Shown piece after piece: positions 11,229 through 21,583 of a stretch of 64,000 bases of DNA. A program made the position numbers and the translations under genes. The DNA comes from Sphingobacterium sp. FBM7-1. GTDB taxonomy: Bacteria; Bacteroidota; Bacteroidia; Sphingobacteriales; Sphingobacteriaceae. Where the stretch lies: positions 124,001 through 188,000 of the forward strand of contig NZ_JAJEWJ010000002.1 of assembly GCF_020687765.1 (NCBI RefSeq), in the 5' to 3' direction. Numbering within the stretch: the first letter of the stretch is position 1; each line of letters begins with the position of its first letter. The notes under the pieces are model-generated. The model was not told the origin of the DNA. It saw only the letters and a list, made by a program, of their open reading frames with translations, and did not search any database.

Positions 11229-12811
11229 TGATAAAGAAAGGAATTATTGTATTGGGGCTGTTGATAGCCACGATGGGCATGTCGATACAGGCACAACAGT
11301 TTTATAATGTATTGGAATATGGTGGGAGCAACGACAGTACCGGATTGAACACGGAAGCTATTGCTAAAGCAATTGACGCCGCGGCTGACAAAGGCGGCGG
11401 AACCGTTTATTTCCCAGCCGGAAAATACATCACGGGACCTATCCATTTTAAAAGTAATATCACACTTTTTATTGATGCAGGCGCAGAGCTACATTTCAGC
11501 GATGACTTCGATCATTACTTACCAATGGTAGAATCCCGGTGGGAAGGTACGGAGGTAACGAACTTTTCGCCATTAATTTACGGAACAGACTTAGAGAACA
11601 TCGCAATCGTAGGGCGTGGTCTGATCGACGGTCATGGTAAGAAATGGTGGGGATATTCAGAAGTTACCATTCGGCAGCAAAAAGAGGGAGAAGAAACCAA
11701 ATGGCAAAAAGAATTCAAGCGGCTAAATAAAGATGTTCTAGCTCCTGATCTGCCGGGTTGGGTAGAGCGCGGCTTCTTGCGCCCGCCGTTCATTCAGTTT
11801 TTACGCTGCGAGAACGTACAGATTAAAGACATAAAAATTCAGAATTCACCTTTTTGGACCGTAAATCCACAGTATTGCGATAACGTAACGATTGACGGGG
11901 TAACCATTTACAATCCAGAGTCCCCCAATACCGATGGTATTAATCCCGAATCCTGTCGCAATGTGCATATTGCCAACTGTCATATATCGGTAGGGGATGA
12001 TTGTATCACCATCAAATCAGGTAAAGATCGTTCAGGTCGTAAGGTAAATATCCCGGCAGAAAATTATACGATCACTAATTGTACCATGTTGAACGGACAC
12101 GGTGGTGTAGTCATCGGGAGCGAGATGTCCGGAGGAGTGAAGAACATCGTGATCTCCAACTGTATCTTTGACGGAACAGACCGCGGTATCCGCTTAAAAA
12201 CGGCGCGCGGTAGAGGAGGTGTGGTAGAAAACATCCGGGTAAGTAATATTGTGATGCGTAATATTCGCGATCAGGCGATTGTACTAAATACACAATATGC
12301 TAAAACCGAACCCGAACCGGTGAGCGAGCGCACACCGCAGTTCAAGAATATCCACATCAGTAATATGAGTGGTACTACTAACCGCGTCATGCGGATACGC
12401 GGACTGGAAGAGATGCCGATTGAAAATATTAGCGTTAACAACATTAATATGCAAGCGAAGTCCGGCTTCGAAATAGAAAATGCTAAGCATATAACATTTA
12501 ATAATGTCCAGGTAGACGTGGAAAATGAGCCGTTCTTACAGGCGAAAAACGTCCATGTACTGAACCTGACCAGTATCCAGAATAACACGCCAAAGGACGG
12601 TCGTCCCATGTTAGTGTTAGCAGACGTAACAGATGCGAATATACAGCAGAGTTTCCCAAGCGCCGGCACGGATACTTTTGTTGAACTTGTAGGAGACAAC
12701 AATAAAGGCATTTTTATACACGGTAATAACTTTAATAACGTGCGGCAAACGGTGAAAGGTACAACGGCAGCTGCTATTGTAACCAACAACATCGAAGCAC
12801 AAAAGAAATAA
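11228..12811 (+). CDS. GH28 exo-polygalacturonase-type hydrolase
   Basis: A beta-helix hydrolase that would release galacturonic acid (or cut the GalA-Rha backbone) from pectin oligosaccharides, probably in the periplasm (signal peptide up to MSIQAQ). All family signatures are visible: NTDGINP (Asp236), GDDC (Asp257/Asp258), [10 protein letters not shown] (His291) and RLK (Arg322). The 527-residue length and the N-terminal [15 protein letters not shown] region fit exo-acting bacterial members. RG-II galacturonidases and rhamnogalacturonan hydrolases belong to the same family, so substrate cannot be read from sequence. It is third in the 6.9-19.1 kb operon, with a 1-base overlap upstream and a 4-bp gap downstream. 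Confidence 0.9.
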   Translation: MIKKGIIVLGLLIATMGMSIQAQQFYNVLEYGGSNDSTGLNTEAIAKAIDAAADKGGGTVYFPAGKYITGPIHFKSNITLFIDAGAELHFSDDFDHYLPMVESRWEGTEVTNFSPLIYGTDLENIAIVGRGLIDGHGKKWWGYSEVTIRQQKEGEETKWQKEFKRLNKDVLAPDLPGWVERGFLRPPFIQFLRCENVQIKDIKIQNSPFWTVNPQYCDNVTIDGVTIYNPESPNTDGINPESCRNVHIANCHISVGDDCITIKSGKDRSGRKVNIPAENYTITNCTMLNGHGGVVIGSEMSGGVKNIVISNCIFDGTDRGIRLKTARGRGGVVENIRVSNIVMRNIRDQAIVLNTQYAKTEPEPVSERTPQFKNIHISNMSGTTNRVMRIRGLEEMPIENISVNNINMQAKSGFEIENAKHITFNNVQVDVENEPFLQAKNVHVLNLTSIQNNTPKDGRPMLVLADVTDANIQQSFPSAGTDTFVELVGDNNKGIFIHGNNFNNVRQTVKGTTAAAIVTNNIEAQKK

Positions 12812-12815
12812 GACT

Positions 12816-15605
12816 ATGCGGTTAACATTTTTCTTTCTTTTCTTGTATGGATTAAGCGTTGTAAGTGCGCAAGGGCAACATACCTTATGGTATGATGCCC
12901 CTGCTCGTGAATGGGAAGAAGCTTTACCCATCGGGAACGGGAGGATGGGTGCGATGATATTCGGAGGAGACACCTTGGACGAAGTGCAATTTAATGAAGA
13001 AACACTTTGGACCGGTGAGCCGAGGAACTATAATAAGGTAGGCGCACATCACTATCTGGATACCATTCGTTTTCTGTTAGACCAAGGAAAGCAGCGTGAA
13101 GCAGAAGAGCTCGCGATGAACGAGTTTATGGGTCTAAAAAGCGAGACCGAAGCGAACGAACCTTGGTTAGTACGTGTAAGTGAAGAGAGAAAGAAAAAGA
13201 ATGGCGTATATACGCATGGTTTTGACGATACAGCTTGGTCCACGATTCCTATGCCTTCATACGAAGGCTGGGAAGAAGTGGGGTTGGAAGGAATCGATGG
13301 AGCGATTTGGTTCCGGACAACGTTCCAGTTAACCGCTGACGACTTAAACGGCGATTGGGAGCTCGATCTCAATCGGGTCCGACAGTATGATTATACTTAC
13401 GTGAACGGTCACTTCGTAGGACACGAAAAGGGAGATGGGACAAAACGTTTATATACTATTCCGAAAGAAGCCCTACGCGAAGGAACAAATGTTGTCGCCG
13501 TACAGGTAATCAACTTTGCAGGCAAAGGTGGGATTTCTGGCTACAAAGATACCCGTATTCCTATCGGGGTAAAAAATACAGCAGGGAAGTTTGTTTCCTT
13601 AGTGGGCGACTGGAAATACTGGATCCAGGATTCGAAGGCCCCCAAAGTAGGAGCATACCAAGCTTCTTACCAACCTTTCGGTAGTTTAAAGTTTCAATTT
13701 CCGGCAGGAGAGACCCGAGGGTATAAACGTAGTTTAAATTTGGAAACCGGATTGGCGGAAGTAAAATATGAAAGAGAAGGCGTACAGTTTTCCCGGACTT
13801 ATTTTGCGAGCTATCCGGATAATATGATTGGCATTCGTCTTACGGCCGATAAGCCGGGTGAAATTTCTTTCGGTTTGGCCGTAGAAACCAAACACGAAAA
13901 ACATCGTATCTGGAAAGTAGATGAGCAGACTTTGGCGATGACGGTACATGTCAAAGATGGCGCTTTAGAGGGAACCTCTTTCTTAACCATCAAACTTGAC
14001 GGAGGAACCATCGTCGAAAAAGATGGTCAATTGCAAGTGACAGATGCAACTACCGCAGATATATATCTTACGGGTGCCACCAATTACGGAGATTACAAAA
14101 CGCTCGCTCCGGATTACATGGTCAAAGCGGCAGCACATCATCGAAAAATAAGAAAAAAGTCATTTGAAAAGCTGCTGGACGCACATCAGCACGATTACCG
14201 TCAACTCTTCAGCCGTTTTCATATAGATTTGGGAGGGCAAGCCCAGCGGGAGATCCCGACCGATGAGCGGTTACGTCGTTTTGAAACAGCAGCCGATCCC
14301 GACCTAATCGCTTTATATGCCCAATTTGGACGCTATTTACAGATAGCCAGCGCCCGTGAAGGAACGCATCCCGCTAATCTACAGGGAATATGGAATCCGT
14401 GGCTAGAACCTTCGTGGGGAAGCAAATACACGGCCAATATCAATCTGGAGATGAACTATTGGGCAACAGAGATGCTCAATCTAAGCGAATTGCATGGGTC
14501 GCTATTCCGGATGATCCGGGAGTTGAGCGAAGCCGGTCAAGAAACAGCGCGTCAGTTTTACAATGCGCGCGGTTGGGTATTGCACCATAACACCGATGTC
14601 TGGCGGGGCACCGCTCCGATCAATAATTCCAATCACGGAATTTGGCCGACTGGTGGCGCTTGGTTGGTCACTCATTTATGGGAGCATTATTTGTTTAACC
14701 AAGACCCTAAAATCATTCGGGAATATTACGATATCATTAAAGGAGCTACGCTTTTCTTTAAAGATGTTTTAGTAAAAGACCAAAAAACGGGTTGGTTAGT
14801 CAGTACACCGTCTAATTCTCCCGAATATGGCGGACTAGTAAAAGGGCCGACCATGGACCACCAGATTATCCGTGCCTTGTTCGGGGTTTTTACAGAATCC
14901 GCGAAATTACTGGGTAAAGATGCCGCGCTGCGGGACTCGATTCAAACGATGTTACCGCAAATTGCACCTAACCAAATCGGTCAATACGGACAATTGCAAG
15001 AATGGTTGGAAGACCTAGACGATCCCGATAATAAGCACCGACATGTATCGCATCTCTGGGGACTACATCCGGGAAGTGAAATCAATATGGACGATACACC
15101 CGCTTTGGTAGATGCCGCTAAACAGTCTTTGCGTATGCGGGGCGACGATGGCACCGGCTGGAGTCTGGCGTGGAAAATAAACTTCTGGGCGCGATTAAAG
15201 GATGCGCAACACACCTATACCATGATCAAGATGTTGTTGCGTCCAGCGGGTAGTGCCGGTGGTTCATACCCTAATCTGTTTGACGCCCATCCGCCTTTCC
15301 AGATTGATGGTAATTTCGGCGGGGCGGCGGGTATAGGCGAGATGTTGCTCCAGAGCCATACAGCTTTCGTGGATATTCTCCCAGCTTTACCGAAAGAACT
15401 TTCTCAAGGAAACGTACGAGGCTTAAAAGCACGCGGTAATTTCGAAATTGACCTCACATGGGACGAACATAAATTAACACAAGTTTCTGTTCGGTCATAT
15501 GCCGGCAAGCCGCTCAAGCTTCGCTATCAAGGGAAAGTAGTCGAGATCCCAACCAAGAAGAATAAAAAATATACATTCGATACAGCTCTTAATCTTTTAA
15601 AATAA
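12816..15605 (+). CDS. GH95 alpha-L-fucosidase/galactosidase with inserted beta-sandwich
   Basis: An inverting exo-hydrolase of the GH95 family, exported (signal peptide to VVSAQG). The N-terminal domain is typical ([34 protein letters not shown]). The catalytic alpha/alpha barrel carries the Asn-x-Asn motif in [10 protein letters not shown] (Asn541, Asn543), [22 protein letters not shown] and [19 protein letters not shown]. At 929 residues it is longer than usual because about 170 residues (roughly 107-280) resembling a GH2 sugar-binding jelly roll ([34 protein letters not shown]) interrupt the N-terminal domain between AMNEFMG and [11 protein letters not shown]95 enzymes act on L-fucose or L-galactose, and an L-galactose cap occurs in RG-II side chain A. 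Its stop overlaps the next start. Confidence 0.9.
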   Translation: MRLTFFFLFLYGLSVVSAQGQHTLWYDAPAREWEEALPIGNGRMGAMIFGGDTLDEVQFNEETLWTGEPRNYNKVGAHHYLDTIRFLLDQGKQREAEELAMNEFMGLKSETEANEPWLVRVSEERKKKNGVYTHGFDDTAWSTIPMPSYEGWEEVGLEGIDGAIWFRTTFQLTADDLNGDWELDLNRVRQYDYTYVNGHFVGHEKGDGTKRLYTIPKEALREGTNVVAVQVINFAGKGGISGYKDTRIPIGVKNTAGKFVSLVGDWKYWIQDSKAPKVGAYQASYQPFGSLKFQFPAGETRGYKRSLNLETGLAEVKYEREGVQFSRTYFASYPDNMIGIRLTADKPGEISFGLAVETKHEKHRIWKVDEQTLAMTVHVKDGALEGTSFLTIKLDGGTIVEKDGQLQVTDATTADIYLTGATNYGDYKTLAPDYMVKAAAHHRKIRKKSFEKLLDAHQHDYRQLFSRFHIDLGGQAQREIPTDERLRRFETAADPDLIALYAQFGRYLQIASAREGTHPANLQGIWNPWLEPSWGSKYTANINLEMNYWATEMLNLSELHGSLFRMIRELSEAGQETARQFYNARGWVLHHNTDVWRGTAPINNSNHGIWPTGGAWLVTHLWEHYLFNQDPKIIREYYDIIKGATLFFKDVLVKDQKTGWLVSTPSNSPEYGGLVKGPTMDHQIIRALFGVFTESAKLLGKDAALRDSIQTMLPQIAPNQIGQYGQLQEWLEDLDDPDNKHRHVSHLWGLHPGSEINMDDTPALVDAAKQSLRMRGDDGTGWSLAWKINFWARLKDAQHTYTMIKMLLRPAGSAGGSYPNLFDAHPPFQIDGNFGGAAGIGEMLLQSHTAFVDILPALPKELSQGNVRGLKARGNFEIDLTWDEHKLTQVSVRSYAGKPLKLRYQGKVVEIPTKKNKKYTFDTALNLLK

Positions 15606-18600
15606 TGCGTAAAGTATTTGCCAGCATAACCTTCCTCTATATTTTTATGACCCTAGCCTTCGCACAAGCACCGCGTCAGATCATATCGTTGGATGCAGAT
15701 TGGCAGACCGTGATGCACGAGGATGATTCAACCCTTTATCAGGGGTTTGAGCAGGAGTCATACGTGGGGGCAGACGATTGGAAATCGGTTAATGTACCAC
15801 ATAACTGGGATCAATACGGCGGTTACCGACGGATGCTCCGTGGAAATCAATTCGGACATGCCTGGTACCGCAAAGTATTTACGGTTCAGCAAAAGCAAGC
15901 AGGAAAACGGTTTTATCTGTTTTTTGAAGGTGTTGGATCCTACGCTACGGTATGGCTAAACGGCAAAAAAGTAGGGTACCATGCAGGGGGCCGGACTACC
16001 TTCACTTTGGATGTAAGCGAGGCAATCCATGCAGATGGACGCCCTAACGTATTAGCCGTACGCGCAGACCATCCACCTTTAATCCGGGACTTACCCTGGG
16101 TAGACGGCGGAGGCTCGGCCGAGCGTGGATTTTCGGAAGGTTCACAGCCCATGGGCATTTTTCGTCCTGTAAGTTTGATTGTAAAGAATGAAATCAATAT
16201 TGCACCCTTTGGCGTGCATTACTGGAATGATGAGACGGCAGATAAAAATGGCGCAAAGATACAGCAGACCGTAGAGGTCGTCAATACCTCGGAGAAAGCC
16301 CGGCAGCTTACGATCTTGACTATTATGCGGGACGCGACGGGTAAGCAGGTACATCGTACAAAAGACGTGCATCATATCCAAGCGCGTACTACTAGCGAAT
16401 TCACACTATCGACAATTTCCGTTACTAGGCCGAATCTTTGGGATACGGAGAACCCCTACCTGTATACAATGGAAACCATTGTGCAAGAAGGGCGAAAATT
16501 ATTGGATAAAATCGAAACGCCCTATGGAATTCGCTCCATACGTTGGCCGAAAGGGTTAAAACCTATTGGAACGAATCAACTACTGGTGAATGGAAAACCC
16601 GTATTTATTCATGGCATAGCCGAATACGAGCATAAATTAGGGGGCTCCCACGCTTTTACTGCAGAAGAAATTTCGTCTCGCGTACGGGATATGAAAGCCT
16701 TGGGATTCAATTCCTTTAGGGATGCCCATCAGCCTCATAATTTGCGTTATCAGCAATTTTGGGATGAAAACGGTATTTTGTTATGGACGCAGATGGCGGC
16801 CCATATCTGGTTTGATAACGAAGCGTTTCGTACGAATTTTAAAAGCCTGTTACGTGATTGGGTGAAAGAACGCCGTAACAGCCCATCCGTTTTCCTTTGG
16901 GGGATAGAAAACGAAAGTACCCTGCCGGAAGACTTTGCCCGGGAATGCATGGAGATTATCCGTTCCATGGATCCGACGGCTTCTATTCAGCGCCTCGTGA
17001 CAACCTGTAATGGCGGAGGTGGCACGGATTGGGATGTGCCACAAAACTGGACAGGGACGTATGGAGGAGATCATAATACCTATGGAGAAGATCTAAAGCG
17101 CCAACTATTGGTGGGAGAATACGGTGCATGGCGTACGTTGGAACTCCATGCCGAACCTCCTTATCTTCCTAACCATCCGGTCTACAGCGAGGCGAGGTTT
17201 ACCGAAATTCTGGAAACCAAATTGCGGCTGGCCGACTCGGTAAAAGGTGAAGCGATTGGCCATTATCAATGGTTGTGGAATTCACATGATAATCCGGGAC
17301 GTATACAGGGTGGAGAAGGCTTACGTGATCTCGATAAGATTGGGCCGGTTAACTATAAAGGTCTATTAACCCCTTGGGGTGAACCGACGGATGCTTATTA
17401 TATGTACCGGGCGCATTATAGCGATAAACAGCATGACCCGATGGTTCATATAGCATCCCATACTTGGCCTAACCGCTGGCTCGAGGCTGGCGTGAAAAAT
17501 GCGATTCGTATCTATTCCAACTGTGAAGAAGTAGAACTCTTCAATGATTTGGAAAACATTTCTCTGGGTGTACAAAAACATCCCGGATTTGGAAGACCTT
17601 TTGAATTTAACGGCGTTGATGTTCAATATAACGTGCTTTATGCAGAAGGCAGAAATGGCGGTAAGACTGTTGTTCGGGATACTATTATCCTGTTCAACTT
17701 GCCACAAAGTCCGAGTTTTGCTCAAATGCGAGACACCGCTTCAACCTTATTAAAAGGGGAGGAAGGGCTGCAGTATCTCTATCGCGTGAATAGTGGAGGG
17801 TCGTCCTATACGGATGCGTTCGGACAAAATTGGCTTGCAGACCAGCCTTACGCCAAAGAAGCAGGATGGGGCTCAGTGTCGTGGGCGGATAACTTTGATG
17901 ATATTTCTTCCACCTTTGCCAGCCAACGGCGTGTCTTCGATCCGATAAAAGGGGTGGCCGATTGGTCGTTATTTCAGACCTTCCGGTATGGCTTGGATCA
18001 GTTGGCTTACCGCTTCGATGTTCCCGATGGAACGTATAAGGTAGAACTTTATTTCGCAGAACCATGGGTCGGTGGTGCGGGGTTGAAGGATGGTACGGCT
18101 ATGCGTCTTTTTGACGTAGCGATTAATGGCGCGGTACAAGAAAAAAATATCGACATTTGGAAAGAAGTCGGACACGATGCTGCATTGAAGCGCGTATACG
18201 AAGTGCATGTGCAAGGCGGTGAATTAAAAGTTCATTTTCCACATGTTGCAGCTGGGCAAGCGCTCATTCATGCTATTGCAATTGCAGCAGTTGATGCACA
18301 GCCTATAAACGAGAAGAAATTTACCCATTTTAATATCGCAGTTCCGTCTGGAACAGTTCCCAAAATAGCGAGTTGGATGGATATTGGACAGGAGTATGAC
18401 GCTAGCCGGAAACTGTCGTTCCACAAGCTTCCGGGTTACTTATATGGATCCGATTATTTCTTGCCGAACACTATGCAGGAAGATCTGGTATTGACCTTCC
18501 GTCAGCCGACAAATTTTTACCTTCTTTCGAATACAGAGCAATCTGGATACGAGTTTATGGGCGATTCCGTTATGAATAATAAGGGGGCGTATTATCAAGT

Positions 18601-19099
18601 TTACCGAAAAGTGCTGGATGCAGGAGATGTGGTGCAAGTTCCCAAGAGCGTAGATGCGGAGCTTGTGGTATTCCAGCAGCAAAGCGGTTTGCAGCCCGCC
18701 TTTGATTTAAAGGAATCGACGAGTTATAAAGCATACCAAAGCAGCCGTTATAAAGAGATGCAACAGGTGCATTTCCAGAAAAGCGACCGTTTACAATACA
18801 CGGCGAATGATGGATGGATGGAATTTGAAATAAAAGTTGGTGTAGCCGATGTCTATGCTTTGATGCTCAAATACCATAACGCTTCGACGGAAACGCGCGA
18901 AGCAACGATCGAACTGATTACGATGGATGATGTAGTTTTGAAGCCGGCAGAAAAAGTACGCTTAGAGCCTACCCGCGACGGAAAATGGAATTATATTGAC
19001 ACCGACACCGGAACGATGATTAATGCCGGTACGTATCGCGTTCGCGTAACGTCAATTGACGCTAAGGATATTTATATTGATGCCGTAGAAGTCAAGTAG
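15605..19099 (+). CDS. GH2 hydrolase with C-terminal malectin domain
   Basis: A large (1164 residues) exported beta-galactosidase-type enzyme. The order is: signal peptide; GH2 sugar-binding domain (YRKVFTVQQ... VWLNGKKVGYHAGGRTTF); immunoglobulin-like domain; TIM barrel with acid/base Glu437 (FLWGIENES) and nucleophile Glu505 (LVGEYGAW). A linker domain, a malectin-like domain (about 725-895; RVNSGGSSYTDAFG and the YFAEPW hallmark) and a C-terminal beta-rich domain follow. GH2 proteins with this tail include beta-galactosidases, beta-glucuronidases and, in pectin loci, arabinopyranosidases and galacturonidases, so specificity is open. It is the last gene of its operon; the 3' end abuts a repeated-element-like region. 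Confidence 0.88.
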   Translation: MRKVFASITFLYIFMTLAFAQAPRQIISLDADWQTVMHEDDSTLYQGFEQESYVGADDWKSVNVPHNWDQYGGYRRMLRGNQFGHAWYRKVFTVQQKQAGKRFYLFFEGVGSYATVWLNGKKVGYHAGGRTTFTLDVSEAIHADGRPNVLAVRADHPPLIRDLPWVDGGGSAERGFSEGSQPMGIFRPVSLIVKNEINIAPFGVHYWNDETADKNGAKIQQTVEVVNTSEKARQLTILTIMRDATGKQVHRTKDVHHIQARTTSEFTLSTISVTRPNLWDTENPYLYTMETIVQEGRKLLDKIETPYGIRSIRWPKGLKPIGTNQLLVNGKPVFIHGIAEYEHKLGGSHAFTAEEISSRVRDMKALGFNSFRDAHQPHNLRYQQFWDENGILLWTQMAAHIWFDNEAFRTNFKSLLRDWVKERRNSPSVFLWGIENESTLPEDFARECMEIIRSMDPTASIQRLVTTCNGGGGTDWDVPQNWTGTYGGDHNTYGEDLKRQLLVGEYGAWRTLELHAEPPYLPNHPVYSEARFTEILETKLRLADSVKGEAIGHYQWLWNSHDNPGRIQGGEGLRDLDKIGPVNYKGLLTPWGEPTDAYYMYRAHYSDKQHDPMVHIASHTWPNRWLEAGVKNAIRIYSNCEEVELFNDLENISLGVQKHPGFGRPFEFNGVDVQYNVLYAEGRNGGKTVVRDTIILFNLPQSPSFAQMRDTASTLLKGEEGLQYLYRVNSGGSSYTDAFGQNWLADQPYAKEAGWGSVSWADNFDDISSTFASQRRVFDPIKGVADWSLFQTFRYGLDQLAYRFDVPDGTYKVELYFAEPWVGGAGLKDGTAMRLFDVAINGAVQEKNIDIWKEVGHDAALKRVYEVHVQGGELKVHFPHVAAGQALIHAIAIAAVDAQPINEKKFTHFNIAVPSGTVPKIASWMDIGQEYDASRKLSFHKLPGYLYGSDYFLPNTMQEDLVLTFRQPTNFYLLSNTEQSGYEFMGDSVMNNKGAYYQVYRKVLDAGDVVQVPKSVDAELVVFQQQSGLQPAFDLKESTSYKAYQSSRYKEMQQVHFQKSDRLQYTANDGWMEFEIKVGVADVYALMLKYHNASTETREATIELITMDDVVLKPAEKVRLEPTRDGKWNYIDTDTGTMINAGTYRVRVTSIDAKDIYIDAVEVK

Positions 19100-19100
19100 T

Positions 19101-19463
19101 CTTTTCTTTTTTTACCTCAAAAAAAGAAACAAAAAAAATCGTCGCTGCGGATCTTTGACAGAAAGGATAGTGCTAAGAATGAGTTCCTACAAATGTCAAA
19201 GTTCCGGAGGCGACATTTGAGGTTAATGAGGGATGGTACAAGAGTGTAATAAACGCGATGAATTATGTCCAGCGGTCAAGCGGATTAAAACGGCCTTGTA
19301 TTGTTCGGCGGCCATCTTTGAGCAGGCTATTCCGTTTAAAACAGAATAATGTCTGAACGAAGTGAGTTTTATTCTGTTTAGGAATAGGCAAACTAAGATA
19401 GCCGAACCATACTCAGCCTTGATTTTTTTTGCTTCATTTTTTTCATCAAGGAAAAAAATGAAG
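19101..19463. repeat. MITE-like element with imperfect terminal inverted repeats
   Basis: This 363-bp non-coding block fills the space between two convergent genes. Both ends fold: an 11-bp stem with 5-base loop at 19103-19129, and a perfect 13-bp stem (CTTCATTTTTTTC, 6-base loop) at 19432-19463. Read inward, the two ends align (CTT..TTTTTTT..CCT..AAAAAAA.GAA.CAAAAAAAATC....GCTG), giving terminal inverted repeats of roughly 45-50 bp with mismatches. A further imperfect inverted repeat (AAACAGAATAA at 19339-19349 with 19369-19379, plus flanking TATTCC/GGAATA) lies inside. The end stems may also act as terminators for both neighbours. I recall similar blocks between Sphingobacteria genes but cannot verify copy number. 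Confidence 0.5.
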
Positions 19464-19465
19464 AA

Positions 19466-20341
19466 TCAATTGCGATTAAGATACCTCTTCTTATACTCCA
19501 GTGGAGTCAACCCCATAACCTTTTTGAAATGGCGGTAAAAATTCGAGACGTTATTGAAACCGCATTCGAAGCAGATCACTTCGGTCGGCATTTTGTTCTC
19601 GACCAATAGCCGACAGGCGTGACTGATACGTATTTCTACAAGGAAGTCATAATACGTCTTTCTGGTCATCATTTTAAAATAACGACAAAAAGAGGTGATG
19701 CTGAGATTAGCAATATTAGCAACCTCCTCCAAAGTAATGTCGTTTTTATAATGCGTATGGGTATAGTTAAAGATATTGTTTAAGCGGATATTGTCGGCTT
19801 CGTTGGATTGGTGGAAAGTCGTTTGTGTCTTCACGATCGTTTCGCACTCGTCGCTTTCTGCAATGGTTTTTAAGATTTGCAATAGCGAAATTACACGGCC
19901 AAGTCCCGTTTCGTCCACACATTTATGCATCAATTCGGCCACCTGTTTTTTGGTCTCTCCTTTGATCAGTAATCCACTTTTAGCCCTTTCGAACATTTTA
20001 GGGATTAAGTATGACTCGGGAAGCTGGAGTAACTGCTTGCCCAGACAGTCCGGCAGAAACTGCAATACGATTGCTTCAATGCTATAATCCGGGTTGTTTT
20101 GGAAATATTCGTCTTTACACCGCCACGCATGGGAGAGTTTTTCGCCTACGAGAATAATCTCGTCAGCTGCAAACTGACTGATATTATCTCCTATAAAACG
20201 GATACCTTCGCCCCGTATGGTGTAGTGGAGTTCAAGCTCCGCATGATAATGCCACACATTCCCAAAGTTGGGCATAACGTCATGTCGGGCGGAAAAGGAA
20301 CTTTCTAATTCTGCCGGCAGTTTCCGATATAAAGGTTTCAT
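19466..20341 (-). CDS. AraC-family transcriptional regulator
   Basis: A 291-residue regulator with an N-terminal cupin-like sensor (LHYTIRGEGIRFIGDNISQFAADEIILVGEKLSHAW) and a C-terminal double helix-turn-helix (about 190-290; ITLEEVANIANLSITSFCRYFKMMTRKTYYDF, then ECGFNNVSNFYRHFKKVMGLTPLEYKKRY). No signal peptide or membrane segment is present, so it is cytoplasmic and likely binds a monosaccharide-type inducer. It reads away from the SusCD operon that begins at 20.9 kb and is the only regulator in the window; control of one or both flanking operons is likely but inferred. No hybrid two-component or anti-sigma regulator is nearby, unlike many Bacteroides PULs. Confidence 0.93.
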   Translation of the reverse strand: MKPLYRKLPAELESSFSARHDVMPNFGNVWHYHAELELHYTIRGEGIRFIGDNISQFAADEIILVGEKLSHAWRCKDEYFQNNPDYSIEAIVLQFLPDCLGKQLLQLPESYLIPKMFERAKSGLLIKGETKKQVAELMHKCVDETGLGRVISLLQILKTIAESDECETIVKTQTTFHQSNEADNIRLNNIFNYTHTHYKNDITLEEVANIANLSITSFCRYFKMMTRKTYYDFLVEIRISHACRLLVENKMPTEVICFECGFNNVSNFYRHFKKVMGLTPLEYKKRYLNRN

Positions 20342-20909
20342 ATGCGTTCCGAGCTAATCCGTAAAAAATGTACAATCCATGTTTCGGTTTTCGAATATAA
20401 GATTTTCATTTTGGTTTTTATGGCAATATGCTATAATGAAAGGAGATTGTTACAAGTTCCCCTCTGTTTTTTTAGTGCATTTTGGTGTTTCCTTCCGGTA
20501 GCGTTTTGCGATTGATCCTTAGTATAATAGCTTTCTCATGTTGATTAGATTTGCAACTATTGTTCGGTTTTATGGGCCATGTTGAGATTACGCTCCCCCA
20601 TATCAGGCTGAAATTGTATAATCTTAGTATATAGGTGGCATGCTAATATTTTATAACGATCAGATAAATTAACATATGATTAACATAATAATTTGATGTT
20701 ATTTTGATTTTGGAATTGGTGGCTATGTCGAGTAGCATGTATGTTTCGTGTTAATTCGGTATTTATTAAGCGTTTATAGGTGGTTTTTGTTGGTCGCACA
20801 AGATTAAAGCAATCCGAATCGCTTATGGATGTATAGTGCATTTTCATGTATGTTATTAGCAAAAGTGCGTAATCGTAGAATATTAAAATATAAAGATCAA
20901 TTTGTAAAT
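20342..20909. promoter_or_regulatory. Divergent control region between the AraC gene and the SusCD operon
   Basis: About 570 bp of AT-rich DNA without a credible gene. A perfect TAGATTTG (matching TAnnTTTG) lies near 20547 and a near match TATGTTTC near 20739, both plus strand, but neither has TTTG 19 bases upstream. Either could serve as the -7 element of an activator-dependent promoter. The length would fit binding sites for the AraC protein; I could not identify a repeated operator by eye. Confidence 0.4.
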
Positions 20910-21578
20910 ATGAGAGTTAAAGTTAAGTGGTTCGTGGGGATACTAATGGCGATTTTTGTCAGTAAAGGATTCGCACAGACAGACGAGGAGAAATACCTCC
21001 AGGTTATTACTGAACGTGCGGATAAAATAGTTGCCACTTTGGGCATTATGGATTCGATAAGATATTATCAGGTACGTGATGTTTTGGTTGAACAGTACAG
21101 TGTATTGAATACACATCACGAAGCGCGGGAAGAAGCTATTAAGCAGCTAAAGGAAGAGTTTGTTGGCCAGAAGGAAGTTCTCGAAAATAAACGTACAGCT
21201 TATGAAGCCGATCAGGACAAAGAACTCCGTGTCGTCCATAACATCTTTGTTGACAAATTAGAAAGGTTATTGGACGCGTCACAGATAGAGGCGATAAAAA
21301 ATGGTATGACCTATGGCGTACTTCCCTTAACGTATGGCGCTTTTCAGGATATGATTCCGAGTCTGACGAACGAGCAGAAAGCAAAGATTTTAAATTACTT
21401 GACTGAAGCGCGGGAACTTGCTATGGATGCGCCGGGTTCGAGAGAGAAACATGCGGTTTTCGGAAAATTCAAAGGCCGTATTAATAATTACCTGTCAGCG
21501 CAGGGCTACGACCTGCAGAAAGAAGGCGATAATTGGAAAGCACGTCGCGAACAACAAACAAAAAATATTAATCCATAA
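20910..21578 (+). CDS. Secreted DUF3826-like protein, single domain
   Basis: Unknown function. I chose the ATG at 20910 because it gives a proper signal peptide (KWFVGILMAIFVSKGFAQ); the longer frame adds 27 residues with no export signal. The mature part is all helical and highly charged. It ends in a conserved block: AIKNGMTYGVLPLTYGAFQ, LTNEQKAKILNYLTEAREL, then a KFKGRINNYLSAQGYDLQKEG segment. The same block occurs twice in the protein at 27052, on the other side of the SusCD pair. From memory this is the family Pfam calls DUF3826, often found near pectin SusCD genes. The LT-x-x-Q-like helix recalls CpxP/Spy periplasmic chaperones, but that is speculation. It leads the operon; the next start is 5 bp away. 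Confidence 0.65.
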   Translation: MRVKVKWFVGILMAIFVSKGFAQTDEEKYLQVITERADKIVATLGIMDSIRYYQVRDVLVEQYSVLNTHHEAREEAIKQLKEEFVGQKEVLENKRTAYEADQDKELRVVHNIFVDKLERLLDASQIEAIKNGMTYGVLPLTYGAFQDMIPSLTNEQKAKILNYLTEARELAMDAPGSREKHAVFGKFKGRINNYLSAQGYDLQKEGDNWKARREQQTKNINP

Positions 21579-21583
21579 ATACG

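Noticed and set aside
12271..12792. 173-codon antisense frame inside the GH28 gene
   Set aside because: It lies fully within a gene with complete catalytic motifs; the composition mirrors the sense codons.
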